A DNA stretch of 64,000 nucleotides from Rhodanobacter thiooxydans (GTDB lineage: Bacteria; Pseudomonadota; Gammaproteobacteria; Xanthomonadales; Rhodanobacteraceae), in the NCBI RefSeq assembly GCF_021545845.1, contig NZ_CP088923.1:3844001-3908000 (forward strand). The letters are read 5' to 3'. Both the position numbers and the translations under genes were made by a program. Positions 35,253 through 43,244 of the stretch are shown here, one piece after another. How positions within the stretch are numbered: position 1 is the stretch's first letter; every line of letters begins with the position of its first letter. The notes below the pieces were generated by a model, which saw nothing but the letters and a program-made list of their open reading frames with translations, did no database searches and was not told where the DNA came from.

Positions 35253-35320
35253 CGTCAGCGTATCTGCCGCCCCTTTCGAATCCTGTTCTCGGGTACCAAC
35301 CGCAGGACGAACAGCTAGGT

Positions 35321-36205
35321 TTACTCTTCTTTGACCGGAGGCATCAGATCGTGCGCTTGCTTCTGCATTTCTTGATACTCCGTTTTAACGTCGTTCCATT
35401 TCTTTCCTGGCCGCAACCTCCGCCAGTCCAATTTCAGTTGCTCTGCCTGCATCAGTTTGCCTTTGACCCGCTGCGCGAGCTCAATTCCGTCCACGCGCTC
35501 CGGTTCTATTCCAACAAGAAGCAACGGGCATTCGCCTCCCCCGCCAAGATTCACTCTGGGCAACAGCTTGTCCCAATGCGTCGATGATTGCCCATACTTG
35601 CAGCCCCTATCTCTGCTTTGAATGGTGTTCCCTATTAGGGCTTGCAGTTCAGGGCCGCGAGTGATGATCACACCAATCGCAATTACACCCTCCTTGTGGA
35701 GCGCCTGAAAGCTCAGAAGATCTCGATCGAAGAACGGATCTTTATTGTTCCACTCCATTTCGACAGCGATCCCCGGCAGAGGGTTATCAACCGAGCCCTT
35801 GCCAAACATGTCGATTTCATGGCCGCGCGTGCGCACTTTCTTCAGCGTTGTTCCATCCAAAGCAAGCTCTTTGGATATGGATATGTTCTGTTTCCCCCAA
35901 ACCGTTTGCTCTTGATCCTTCATTGCAGCCAACGAATCGTCGAAACGCTTGACGAACACAGTCCGACCGCCACCTCCCGAACGGAGCTCGTCCAGCGTCG
36001 GAGCAAACTGATTTAGCGCGACGATCAAGTCATCAGAGCGAGCAGGAAAAGCTTTGCGAAGAATGACATCGGCGTACCTAGTCGCTCCATAAATGTAGCC
36101 ACGAGGCCAACCATCCGTCGCGAGCTCACGGACTTCTCCGGCGGAATCAACCACACTCTCAACTAGAGTCTCAGGCGGGTTTTCTCCTACGCCAATATGG
36201 CTCAT
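35321..36205 (-). CDS. BglII/BstYI-family type II restriction endonuclease
   Basis: 294 residues. The central block HEIDMFGKGSVDNPLPGIAVEMEWNNKDP contains an Asp then Glu-x-Glu catalytic pattern like that of BglII/BstYI (which cut around GATC). The following DLLSFQALHKEGVIAIGVIITRG strand-helix also fits. The partner MT-A70 methyltransferase lies directly downstream. The target is likely a GATC-containing hexamer, by inference from the family. It has lower GC than the neighbouring core genes, consistent with horizontal transfer. Confidence 0.8.
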   Translation of the reverse strand: MSHIGVGENPPETLVESVVDSAGEVRELATDGWPRGYIYGATRYADVILRKAFPARSDDLIVALNQFAPTLDELRSGGGGRTVFVKRFDDSLAAMKDQEQTVWGKQNISISKELALDGTTLKKVRTRGHEIDMFGKGSVDNPLPGIAVEMEWNNKDPFFDRDLLSFQALHKEGVIAIGVIITRGPELQALIGNTIQSRDRGCKYGQSSTHWDKLLPRVNLGGGGECPLLLVGIEPERVDGIELAQRVKGKLMQAEQLKLDWRRLRPGKKWNDVKTEYQEMQKQAHDLMPPVKEE

Positions 36206-36259
36206 GGCTTTCCTAGAACGGGTGAAACGAGACCAACAACGTTCCGATTGAATACGAAC

Positions 36260-37009
36260 TCACCCGCACTTCGAATACCCGCAATTCAAACAAGTCTGGC
36301 AGTTGTCCATCAGCACCAGCGCCTTGGTGTTGCACTTGTCGCACATCATCGAACCGGCGGGAAAGGTGAGTGTCTCGGAGGACGCAGCTTCGGCCGACGC
36401 CGCGGAAGCTGCGCTCACTTCAGAGTTTTTTTTTGCGCCGAGCGCCTCGTAGGCGGCGCGCTTCTCGGCGATCAGCTTGCGCGTGGCCTCGTCCATCTCC
36501 GGGTCGTGGATCAGCCCGATGTTCTTCATGTGCTGCTCGATCACGCCGCCGATCTCGGCGACGATGCTGGACATGTACACGCCGCCAGCCTTGAAGTAGC
36601 CGCCGCGCGGGTCGAACACGGCTTTCAGCTCTTCGACCACGAAGGTGACGTCGCCGCCCTTGCGGAACACGGCGGAGAGGATGCGGGTGAGCGCCACGAT
36701 CCACTGGAAGTGGTCCATGTTCTTCGAGTTGATGAAGATCTCGAACGGGCGGCGCTGCTCGTATTTGGTGCCGGCGTTGAGCACGATGTCGTTGATGGTG
36801 ACGTACAGCGCGTGTTCGAACAGCGGCGACTTGATCTTGAAGGTGGAGCCGACCAGGGTTTCGGGGCGCTCCACGCTTTCGTGCATCTGGATCACTTCGG
36901 CCATCGGCGCCTCTTTCGGCGCGGCGGCGGCGACCGGGGCGGCGGCAACCTTGTCCTCGGGTTTGACCACGTTGTAGCCGGTGATCTTCTTGTCGATCTT
37001 GATCGCCAT
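36260..37009 (-). CDS. nrdJb: NrdJb, accessory subunit of split class II ribonucleotide reductase
   Basis: 249-residue TSCPD-domain protein. It has the VFDPRGGYFKAGGVYMSSIVAEIGGVI segment and ends with a zinc-ribbon-like CDKCNTKALVLMDNCQTCLNCGYSKCG. In pseudomonads and xanthomonads the C-terminal part of B12-dependent reductase is a separate gene that supplies the redox Cys tail. It is downstream of nrdJa with a histone-like gene between. A decayed copy of its 3' end lies 5 kb away at 30880-31203. Confidence 0.85.
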   Translation of the reverse strand: MAIKIDKKITGYNVVKPEDKVAAAPVAAAAPKEAPMAEVIQMHESVERPETLVGSTFKIKSPLFEHALYVTINDIVLNAGTKYEQRRPFEIFINSKNMDHFQWIVALTRILSAVFRKGGDVTFVVEELKAVFDPRGGYFKAGGVYMSSIVAEIGGVIEQHMKNIGLIHDPEMDEATRKLIAEKRAAYEALGAKKNSEVSAASAASAEAASSETLTFPAGSMMCDKCNTKALVLMDNCQTCLNCGYSKCG

Positions 37010-37071
37010 GGTGTTCGCTTCTTCTATTTATGGGTGTCGATGCCGGAGTGGACGCGGCGTGCGGCGAAGGT

Positions 37072-37103
37072 CATCCGGCCCGGCGCAGCGGCCGGGCCGG
37101 ATG
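37072..37103. terminator. Hairpin between the histone-like and nrdJb genes
   Basis: Stem CATCCGGCCCGG/CCGGGCCGGATG, 12 base pairs with an eight-base loop, just past the histone-like gene stop. It lacks a T tract, so it may attenuate rather than terminate. Confidence 0.45.
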
Positions 37104-37113
37104 CGGGTGTCGC

Positions 37114-37752
37114 TTACTTCCGTTTTGCGGCGGCCTTCCTGGCGGCAGGCTTGCGCGCTGCCGACCGGGTGCCCGCCTTCTTGCTGGCAGTGGACCTCTT
37201 GGCCGTCTTGGCGACGGCTTTCCTGCTGGCGGACTTCTTCGCTGCCGCCTTCTTCGGTGCGGCCTTCTTGCCGGCCGTCTTCTTGCTGCTGACCTTCTTC
37301 GTGGCCTTGGCGGCTTTCTTCTTCACCACCTTGGCGACTTTCTTCGCGGCCTTCTTCACCACGCCGGCCTTCTTCGCGACTTTCTTGACGGCCTTTTTCG
37401 CGGCCTTCTTCACCGCTGCTTTCTTCGCAACCTTCTTCGCCGCCTTCTTCACGGCTTTCTTGGCGGCAGCCTTCTTCGACGCGGTCTTTTTCGCTGCAGC
37501 CTTCTTGGGCGCGGCCTTCTTCTTGGCCGCAGCCTTCCTGGGCGCTGCCTTCTTCTTGGCGGCGGCCTTCTTCGGTGCAGCCTTCTTCGGTGCAGCCTTC
37601 TTCTTCGCCGCCGGCTTCTTCGCCGGCGCGGGTGCGGCCACCGGCGCGGCGGGCGGCACGTCCGGCAGAATCGGCAGGACGACGGCGGGCGCCTCGGCGG
37701 CGACCGGTGTGGCGGTGGTGTTGCTCACTTCAACTTCGTTATCGATGGACAT
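37114..37752 (-). CDS. Histone H1-like Ala/Lys/Pro-rich protein
   Basis: 212-residue low-complexity protein. After a short Val/Pro-rich, acidic-leaning N-terminus (about 45 residues) it consists of repeated KKAAPKKAAAKK and KKAVKKAAKKVAKK units, strongly basic, as in HC1/AlgP-type nucleoid proteins. It probably binds DNA or compacts the nucleoid. The repeats are expected to vary in number between strains. It lies between nrdJa and nrdJb. Confidence 0.8.
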   Translation of the reverse strand: MSIDNEVEVSNTTATPVAAEAPAVVLPILPDVPPAAPVAAPAPAKKPAAKKKAAPKKAAPKKAAAKKKAAPRKAAAKKKAAPKKAAAKKTASKKAAAKKAVKKAAKKVAKKAAVKKAAKKAVKKVAKKAGVVKKAAKKVAKVVKKKAAKATKKVSSKKTAGKKAAPKKAAAKKSASRKAVAKTAKRSTASKKAGTRSAARKPAARKAAAKRK

Positions 37753-37813
37753 GCTGGTGTTCCCCTCCGGTGGACCGCTTTGAGTTGCCGCCCGCGGCTG
37801 CAGGGACGGCGGT

Positions 37814-40800
37814 TCAGAACTTGCCGTAGTAGCCTTCCTTCAAGGCATCGAAGAGGTTGGCGGCGGAGTGCATTTCGCCGTCGTACTCCACCTGCTCATT
37901 GCCTTTCAGTTCGACAACGCTACCGTCTTCCAGCTCGAAGCGGTAGAGGGTGCTTTCAAGGTCCGCTTCCTTGACCAGCACGCCCTGGAACGCGGCGGGG
38001 TTGAAGCGGAAGGTGGTGCATCCCTTCAGGCCCTGCTTGTAGGCGTAGAAGTAGATGTCCTTGAAGTCCTCGTAGGGGTAGTCGGTGGGCACATTCGCGG
38101 TCTTGGAGATCGACGAGTCGATCCACAGCTGCGCGGCCGCCTGGATGTCCACGTGCTGCTTCGGGCTGATGTCGTCGGCGGCGACGAAGTAGTCCGGCAG
38201 CTTGTTGGCCGGCTCGTCGCCGGAGATCTCGGCGTCGGCGTTGATCAGCGCGCGATAGGCCAGCAGCTCGTAGCTGAGCACCTCGATCTTTTCCTTGGTC
38301 TTCCTGCCCTCGCGGATCACGTTGCGCGAATAGCTGTGGGCGAAGCTGGGCTCGATGCCGTTGCTGGCGTTGTTGGCCAGGCTGAGCGAGATGGTGCCGG
38401 TGGGCGCGATCGACGAGTGGTGGGTGAAGCGCGCGCCGGTCTCGGCCAGCTGCCCGACCAGGTTCGGCGCCACCGTGGCGATGCGCTGCATGTAGCGGCT
38501 GTACTTCGCATGCAGCACGCGGCCGGGGATGCTGTCGCCGACCTTCCAGCCGTCCTGCGTCATTTCCGGGCGCTTGCGCAGCATGTCGCCGGTGACGGTG
38601 TAGTCGCGCAGCAGGATCGGCGCGGCGCCCTTTTCCTTGGCCAGCTCCAGCGCGACTTCCCAGCCGGCCACCGCCATCTCGCGCGACACCTCTTCGGTGA
38701 AGGCGACCGCGTCGGCCGAGCCGTAGCGCAGCTTCAGCATGGTCATGGTGCTGCCCAGGCCGAGGAAGCCCATGCCATGGCGGCGCTTGCCCATGATCTC
38801 GTTGCGCTGCTGCTCCAGCGGCAGGCCGTTGATCTCCACCACGTTGTCGAGCATGCGGGTGAACACCTTGACCACTTCGCGGTATTCGTCCCAGTCGAAG
38901 CGCGCCTTGGGGCCGAACGGGTCGCGCACGAAGGTGGTCAGGTTGACCGAGCCGAGCAGGCACGAGCCGTACGGCGGCAAGGGCTGCTCGCCGCACTGCC
39001 CTGTCACCAGGCCGTTGAAGATCACCGCATTGTGGTCGGGCTGGGTAGTGTCGAACACGGCTTGTTCGCCGATGAATTCGATGGTGGCGATGCGCGAGGT
39101 GAAGCGCTGCGTCTTGCGCAGAGCCTTGCCTTCGCGCCAGTCGAGATAGCGCTGCGTCTTGGTCGCCAGCAGAAAACCGATCTGGTCCATGAAACGCTCG
39201 CGCGACTCACCATCGATGATCAGCTCGTGGTCAGCCTCGCACGCATAGCTGCGCATTCCACCATGGCCATCGGGCAAACTGCGCCGACCCGCTGCACGAC
39301 GTTTCCTGATGCGGCAGAACACTCCGAAATTGGCCAGCAACGTCTGCACGTCCTTGAGCAGGTCGGGTTGGCTGGAGGCAAGCCGAACCGAGCAACTCAG
39401 ACTGCGACCCGAAATATTGACCGTGCCATCACACTGGAACAAAGCGCGCAGATAGGCCCTGACGCAGTGCTCGCTGCCACGCCAGATCACCTCGGGCACA
39501 CGCAGCTTGGTCGCCGCCGTGAAGCCATAGTGCTCGAGCAAGCGCGCCAGCAGGACGGAACGGATGAATATCTGGTTTCGATCCGGCACCGCCACGGGAG
39601 ATACCCGGTATTGGCGATGGTCACCCGTGGCGGTGTGCGCGATCAGGCCGTTGATCACCGTTGCCACGCGATCGGCCAGAGCGCGCTCCTCGCCCCATAG
39701 CGTGACGATGGCCGCCTGCTGATCCTGGCCGCGATTGGTGAAGTGACCGTCACCCGCGATCAGCCCCAGCAACAGCCCCAGGTCTTCACTACCCTGATTG
39801 CCGAACTGCCCCTTGCCGGACTGCACCAGGAGCCGGTCGCCGACTTCCAGGTCGCGCAGTTTGATCTTGCCGCGCTCGGTGTAGAAATCATGCCAGCCGG
39901 TGGCCTTGATCTCGTAGCCGTCCTCGGTGGTGACGCGGTAAACCGGCGCTTTCGGCGAAGTCATGAAAGCGGGTTTGGCTTGGCGCGTCTCGACGCCACG
40001 GCCCTCCAGTTCCAGCGAACGCCGATCGACCGACACCTCCAGCGGCGCGCCCGAGATACAGAGTTCACCGATCGGCACCATGCCGTACTGGGTCGCCAGG
40101 CGCGTATCGGCAGTGACGCACGGGTTGGTAGCGCGGATGTGTTCGCACCACCAGTTGTTGTTCATCTCGTTGACCTTGTCGATCAGGATGAAACCGGGCT
40201 CGGCGTAGTCGTACGTCGAGACCATGATCATGTCCCACAGGTGCCGCGCACGGATGTGGCTGTAGATCTTGCAGGCGACCAGGCCGTCCGCGCGGTCGAC
40301 GTAGTTCTCGTGGGTGGGCCATTCGCGCCAGACCACCTGGGCCGGGTCGGTCAGGTCGATCTCGTCCTGCTCCTTCACGTGCACCGGGAACACCAGCGGC
40401 CAGTCCTGGTCGTACTCGACCGCATGCATGAAGCCGTCGGTGATCAGCAGGCTCAAGTTGAACTGGCGCAGCCGGCCGTCCTCGCGCTTGGCGCGGATGA
40501 ATTCCTTGGCGTCCGGGTGGCTGATGTCGAACGTGCCCATCTGCGCGCCGCGGCGGCCACCGGCGCTGGACACGGTGAAGCACATCTTGTCGTAGATGTC
40601 CATGAACGACAGCGGGCCGCTGGTGTACGCGCCGGCGCCGGACACGTATGCACCGCGCGGGCGCAGCGTGGAGAACTCGTAGCCGATGCCGCAGCCGGCC
40701 TTCAGGGTGAGGCCGGCCTCGTGCACCTTCTCCAGGATGTCGTCCATCGAGTCGCGGATGGTGCCGGAGACGGTGCAGTTGATGGTGGAGGTGGCCGGCT

Positions 40801-41134
40801 TGTGCGCCAGCGCGCCGGCGTTGGAGGTGATGCGGCCGGCCGGGATCGCACCGCGGCGCAGCGCCCACAGGAAACGCTCGTACCAGTGGCCGCGCAGCTC
40901 GTCGCTGGATTCCACCTCGGACAGCGCGCGCGCCACGCGCTGGTAGGTCCCGTCGATGGTGGCGTCCACCGGCTCGCCGGACTTCGCCTTCAGACGATAC
41001 TTCTTGTCCCAGATGTCGTAGGACGCCGGCTGCAGCGGGATTTCCACGGCGGCGTCACGGCTGGCGGCCGGCGTGCCCGAGCCTGGGTTCGCGCCGGTGG
41101 TTGGATTGGTGGCTGGTGCACGCACTGTGCTCAT
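37814..41134 (-). CDS. nrdJ: NrdJa, adenosylcobalamin-dependent ribonucleotide reductase, intein-containing
   Basis: 1106-residue precursor; 731 residues after removal of a 375-residue intein. The host enzyme shows PATSTINCTVSGT and AGCGIGYEFSTLRPRG, and the active-site loop ATNP-CGEQPLPPYGSC, where the intein sits exactly between Pro and Cys. Later comes the PTGTISL motif. It reduces ribonucleotides using B12, without oxygen. Start ATG 41134 has AGGA upstream; an upstream in-frame Met at 41311 adds an unlikely basic leader. A possible NrdR box lies at 41340-41355. Small RNRs of this type use nrdJb as partner. Confidence 0.92.
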   Translation of the reverse strand: MSTVRAPATNPTTGANPGSGTPAASRDAAVEIPLQPASYDIWDKKYRLKAKSGEPVDATIDGTYQRVARALSEVESSDELRGHWYERFLWALRRGAIPAGRITSNAGALAHKPATSTINCTVSGTIRDSMDDILEKVHEAGLTLKAGCGIGYEFSTLRPRGAYVSGAGAYTSGPLSFMDIYDKMCFTVSSAGGRRGAQMGTFDISHPDAKEFIRAKREDGRLRQFNLSLLITDGFMHAVEYDQDWPLVFPVHVKEQDEIDLTDPAQVVWREWPTHENYVDRADGLVACKIYSHIRARHLWDMIMVSTYDYAEPGFILIDKVNEMNNNWWCEHIRATNPCVTADTRLATQYGMVPIGELCISGAPLEVSVDRRSLELEGRGVETRQAKPAFMTSPKAPVYRVTTEDGYEIKATGWHDFYTERGKIKLRDLEVGDRLLVQSGKGQFGNQGSEDLGLLLGLIAGDGHFTNRGQDQQAAIVTLWGEERALADRVATVINGLIAHTATGDHRQYRVSPVAVPDRNQIFIRSVLLARLLEHYGFTAATKLRVPEVIWRGSEHCVRAYLRALFQCDGTVNISGRSLSCSVRLASSQPDLLKDVQTLLANFGVFCRIRKRRAAGRRSLPDGHGGMRSYACEADHELIIDGESRERFMDQIGFLLATKTQRYLDWREGKALRKTQRFTSRIATIEFIGEQAVFDTTQPDHNAVIFNGLVTGQCGEQPLPPYGSCLLGSVNLTTFVRDPFGPKARFDWDEYREVVKVFTRMLDNVVEINGLPLEQQRNEIMGKRRHGMGFLGLGSTMTMLKLRYGSADAVAFTEEVSREMAVAGWEVALELAKEKGAAPILLRDYTVTGDMLRKRPEMTQDGWKVGDSIPGRVLHAKYSRYMQRIATVAPNLVGQLAETGARFTHHSSIAPTGTISLSLANNASNGIEPSFAHSYSRNVIREGRKTKEKIEVLSYELLAYRALINADAEISGDEPANKLPDYFVAADDISPKQHVDIQAAAQLWIDSSISKTANVPTDYPYEDFKDIYFYAYKQGLKGCTTFRFNPAAFQGVLVKEADLESTLYRFELEDGSVVELKGNEQVEYDGEMHSAANLFDALKEGYYGKF
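38996..40120 (-). mobile_element. NrdJ intein with LAGLIDADG homing endonuclease
   Basis: 375 residues from Cys1 (CVTADTRLATQYG) to a C-terminal Gln. Splicing block A is at the start, and the LAGLIDADG pair is visible as LLLGLIAGDGHF and LRALFQCDGTV. The C-terminal block ends FNGLVTGQ before Cys+1 of the extein, so the usual terminal His-Asn is replaced by Gly-Gln. Gln-terminated inteins are known among ribonucleotide reductase inteins. The frame is intact, so splicing is presumed. Confidence 0.9.
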
Positions 41135-41489
41135 TGGCTTCCTGACCTCTCGCTGCGACCTTGCGGCCGGCGTTGTTTTTTTATTCGATACGGCACTGTT
41201 GCTGATGCCACGTGGGCGGCGCCTGAAGGGCCAGCGGGGATGCCCCCCGGCCCATGCGTCAGCTGATTTCCGACGGCAACGACTCTCCCCCAAGATCGCG
41301 ACGGTCGACACCAGTGCTAGTCTGAGCGCTAGCTAGTTAACACAAGATGTTGTGGTTGATATCGGGTAGGCAAGTTAACCCTCCTCGCTGCCGGTTGTCA
41401 AAGGCCGGCGCGTGCAGGCGGCCCCATGGAACCGTGGCGCCGCCCATCGGTCGAACCTGCGCCGCTTTCGTCGCTTTCAGGAGGACCCC
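41135..41489. promoter_or_regulatory. Divergent region between nrdJa and the DegP/DegQ gene
   Basis: About 355 bases with no gene. It includes ACACAAGATGTTGTGG (41340-41355), which resembles a single NrdR box. A 16-base sequence GCTAGTCTGAGCGCTAGC-like dyad lies just before it. No B12 riboswitch consensus was recognised. Confidence 0.4.
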
Positions 41490-42896
41490 ATGTTGCAGCT
41501 GCCTTCGCGCCTCGTGCCCTGGTTGACCGGCCTGCTGACGCTGGCCGTGGTCGCCTTCGGCAGCGTGCCGGCCAGTGGCCGCGCGGCCACCTTGCCGGCC
41601 GCGGTCGGCGGCCAGCCGATGCCTTCGCTGGCGCCGATGCTGACGCGGGTGACGCCGGCGGTGGTGAACATCTCCACCACCACGCGGGTGCAGGTGCGCG
41701 ATGCGTATTTCGACGACCCGATGGTGCGCCAGTTCTTCGGCCTGCCGGCGACGCCGCGCGAGCGGGTCGAGCAGAGCCTGGGTTCGGGCGTGATCGTGGA
41801 TGCGGCGAAGGGCTACGTGCTGACCAACAACCACGTGGTCGGCGGCGCCGACGACATCAGCGTGACGCTGCAGGACGGGCGCACGTTCAAGGCCAAGCTG
41901 CTGGGCACCGACCCGGCCACCGACGTGGCGGTGGTGCAGATCCCGGCGCAGAACCTCAAGGCGCTGCCGCTGGCCGACTCCTCCGCGCTGCAGGTGGGTG
42001 ACTACGTGGTGGCGGTGGGCGACCCGTTCGGGCTGGGCCAGACGGTTACCGCCGGCATCGTCTCGGCGCTGGGTCGCTCGGGGCTGGGTGGCTCGGGGCT
42101 GGGTGGCTCGGGCTACCAGAACTTCATCCAGACCGACGCCTCGATCAACCCCGGCAACTCCGGCGGCGCGCTGGTCAACCTGCGCGGCGAACTGGTCGGC
42201 ATCAACACCATGATCTTCTCGCCATCCGGCGGCAACGTGGGCATCGGCTTCGCCATCCCCAGCAACCTCACCAGCGAGGTGATGGCGCAGCTGCTCGCCC
42301 ACGGCAAGGTGCAGCGCGGCAGCCTGGGCGTGCAGACCCAGGCGATCACCCCGCGCATCGCCCGCTTGCTGAGCCTGAAGGACAGCAACGGCGTGGTGGT
42401 CACCGGCGTGACCGACGGCTCGGCCGCCGCGCACGCCGGCCTGCAGCCGGGCGACGTGCTGACCACGCTGAACGGCAAGCCGCTGCACAACGTGCAGGAA
42501 CTGAACAACGCCGAGGGCCTGCTGCCGCTGGGCAGCACGCTGCGCCTGGGCGTGCTGCGCGAGGGCAAGCTGCGCGAGGTCAACGCTACGCTCACCGAGG
42601 AGAAGCTGGCCAGCGTCGACGGCGGCCAGCTCGATCCGCGCCTGGCCGGCGTGCGCTTCAGCGAACTGAGCCAGGGCCAGCGCAACCAGGGCTGGTACGG
42701 CGCGGCGGTGAGCGCGGTGCAGCCGGGCAGCCGCGCGGCGCGCGCCGGGCTGGGCGCCGGCGACGTGGTGATCGGCGTGGGCGGCCAGCGCATCACCAGC
42801 CTGCACATGTTGCGCGGGCTGGCTGGGGTGAAACCGCGCCAGCTGGTGCTGGTGGTCGCCGACGACGACGGCACGCGCTACGTGGTGGTGAACTAG
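41490..42896 (+). CDS. DegP/DegQ-type periplasmic serine protease
   Basis: 468 residues. Signal peptide at the start; trypsin-like domain with His115 (LTNNHVVGG), Asp145 (ATDVAVVQ) and Ser224 (PGNSGGALVN); then two PDZ domains (about 270-360 and 380-465). It degrades or refolds misfolded envelope proteins. ATG 41490 follows AGGAGG. A 15-base in-frame tandem repeat (GLGGS twice) sits in the activation-loop region near residue 200, and may vary in copy number. Confidence 0.9.
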   Translation: MLQLPSRLVPWLTGLLTLAVVAFGSVPASGRAATLPAAVGGQPMPSLAPMLTRVTPAVVNISTTTRVQVRDAYFDDPMVRQFFGLPATPRERVEQSLGSGVIVDAAKGYVLTNNHVVGGADDISVTLQDGRTFKAKLLGTDPATDVAVVQIPAQNLKALPLADSSALQVGDYVVAVGDPFGLGQTVTAGIVSALGRSGLGGSGLGGSGYQNFIQTDASINPGNSGGALVNLRGELVGINTMIFSPSGGNVGIGFAIPSNLTSEVMAQLLAHGKVQRGSLGVQTQAITPRIARLLSLKDSNGVVVTGVTDGSAAAHAGLQPGDVLTTLNGKPLHNVQELNNAEGLLPLGSTLRLGVLREGKLREVNATLTEEKLASVDGGQLDPRLAGVRFSELSQGQRNQGWYGAAVSAVQPGSRAARAGLGAGDVVIGVGGQRITSLHMLRGLAGVKPRQLVLVVADDDGTRYVVVN

Positions 42897-43244
42897 CGAC
42901 GCGCTGGATTCTGCGCACCATGCGAGGCGCGTTTCAGCGGCCGAAGGCTGTTGAAACGCGCCTCGCAGGAATGACGGGCAAGAAGACCTTTCCAAGGATG
43001 CGCTGACCCGTTCAGTGCATCCTTGGGCCAAAACCATTCAGGCGAAAGCGTGGCCGGGATCGCCCACGCGCCGTGTCCCGGTGCACAGCTTGGGCCCGTG
43101 CCGCCGCGCGAAGCGGTGAAAGCGCTTGATGTTCTGCATTCGGGCCGATGAAATACGCGCACCGCTTCACCCAGTGTGCGCCCGCGAGGCGCCATACTCG
43201 CGCCTCTCCTTCCACACCCATTGACCCCGGGGCTCCCCACCATC
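42897..43244. other. Gene-free stretch with two hairpins
   Basis: Contains the family-2 repeat hairpin (42921-42967) and a second dyad CCAAGGATGC/GCATCCTTGG (42992-43026). Transcription termination of the protease gene is plausible here. No gene seen. Confidence 0.5.
42919..42985. repeat. Dispersed intergenic repeat, family 2, copy 2
   Basis: A 16-base-pair stem TGCGAGGCGCGTTTCA/TGAAACGCGCCTCGCA with a 15-base loop, followed by AGGAATGACGGGCAAG. It shares the loop and tail with copy 1 at 12931-12989 (CAGCCTTCGGCCG; GCGCCTCGC.G.AATGACG.GCAAG). Confidence 0.65.

Noticed and set aside
36197..37783. 528-codon open frame with a Phe/Ala-rich end resembling a membrane protein
   Set aside because: It is the antisense of nrdJb and of the Lys/Ala repeats of the histone-like gene, which create false hydrophobic runs.
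41135..41489. B12 riboswitch upstream of nrdJa
   Set aside because: Searched by eye for the conserved B12-box core and found none; only a weak NrdR-like box is seen.
41337..43037. 566-codon frame on the minus strand
   Set aside because: Antisense to the DegP/DegQ gene; His/Ala/Gly-rich with no motif.
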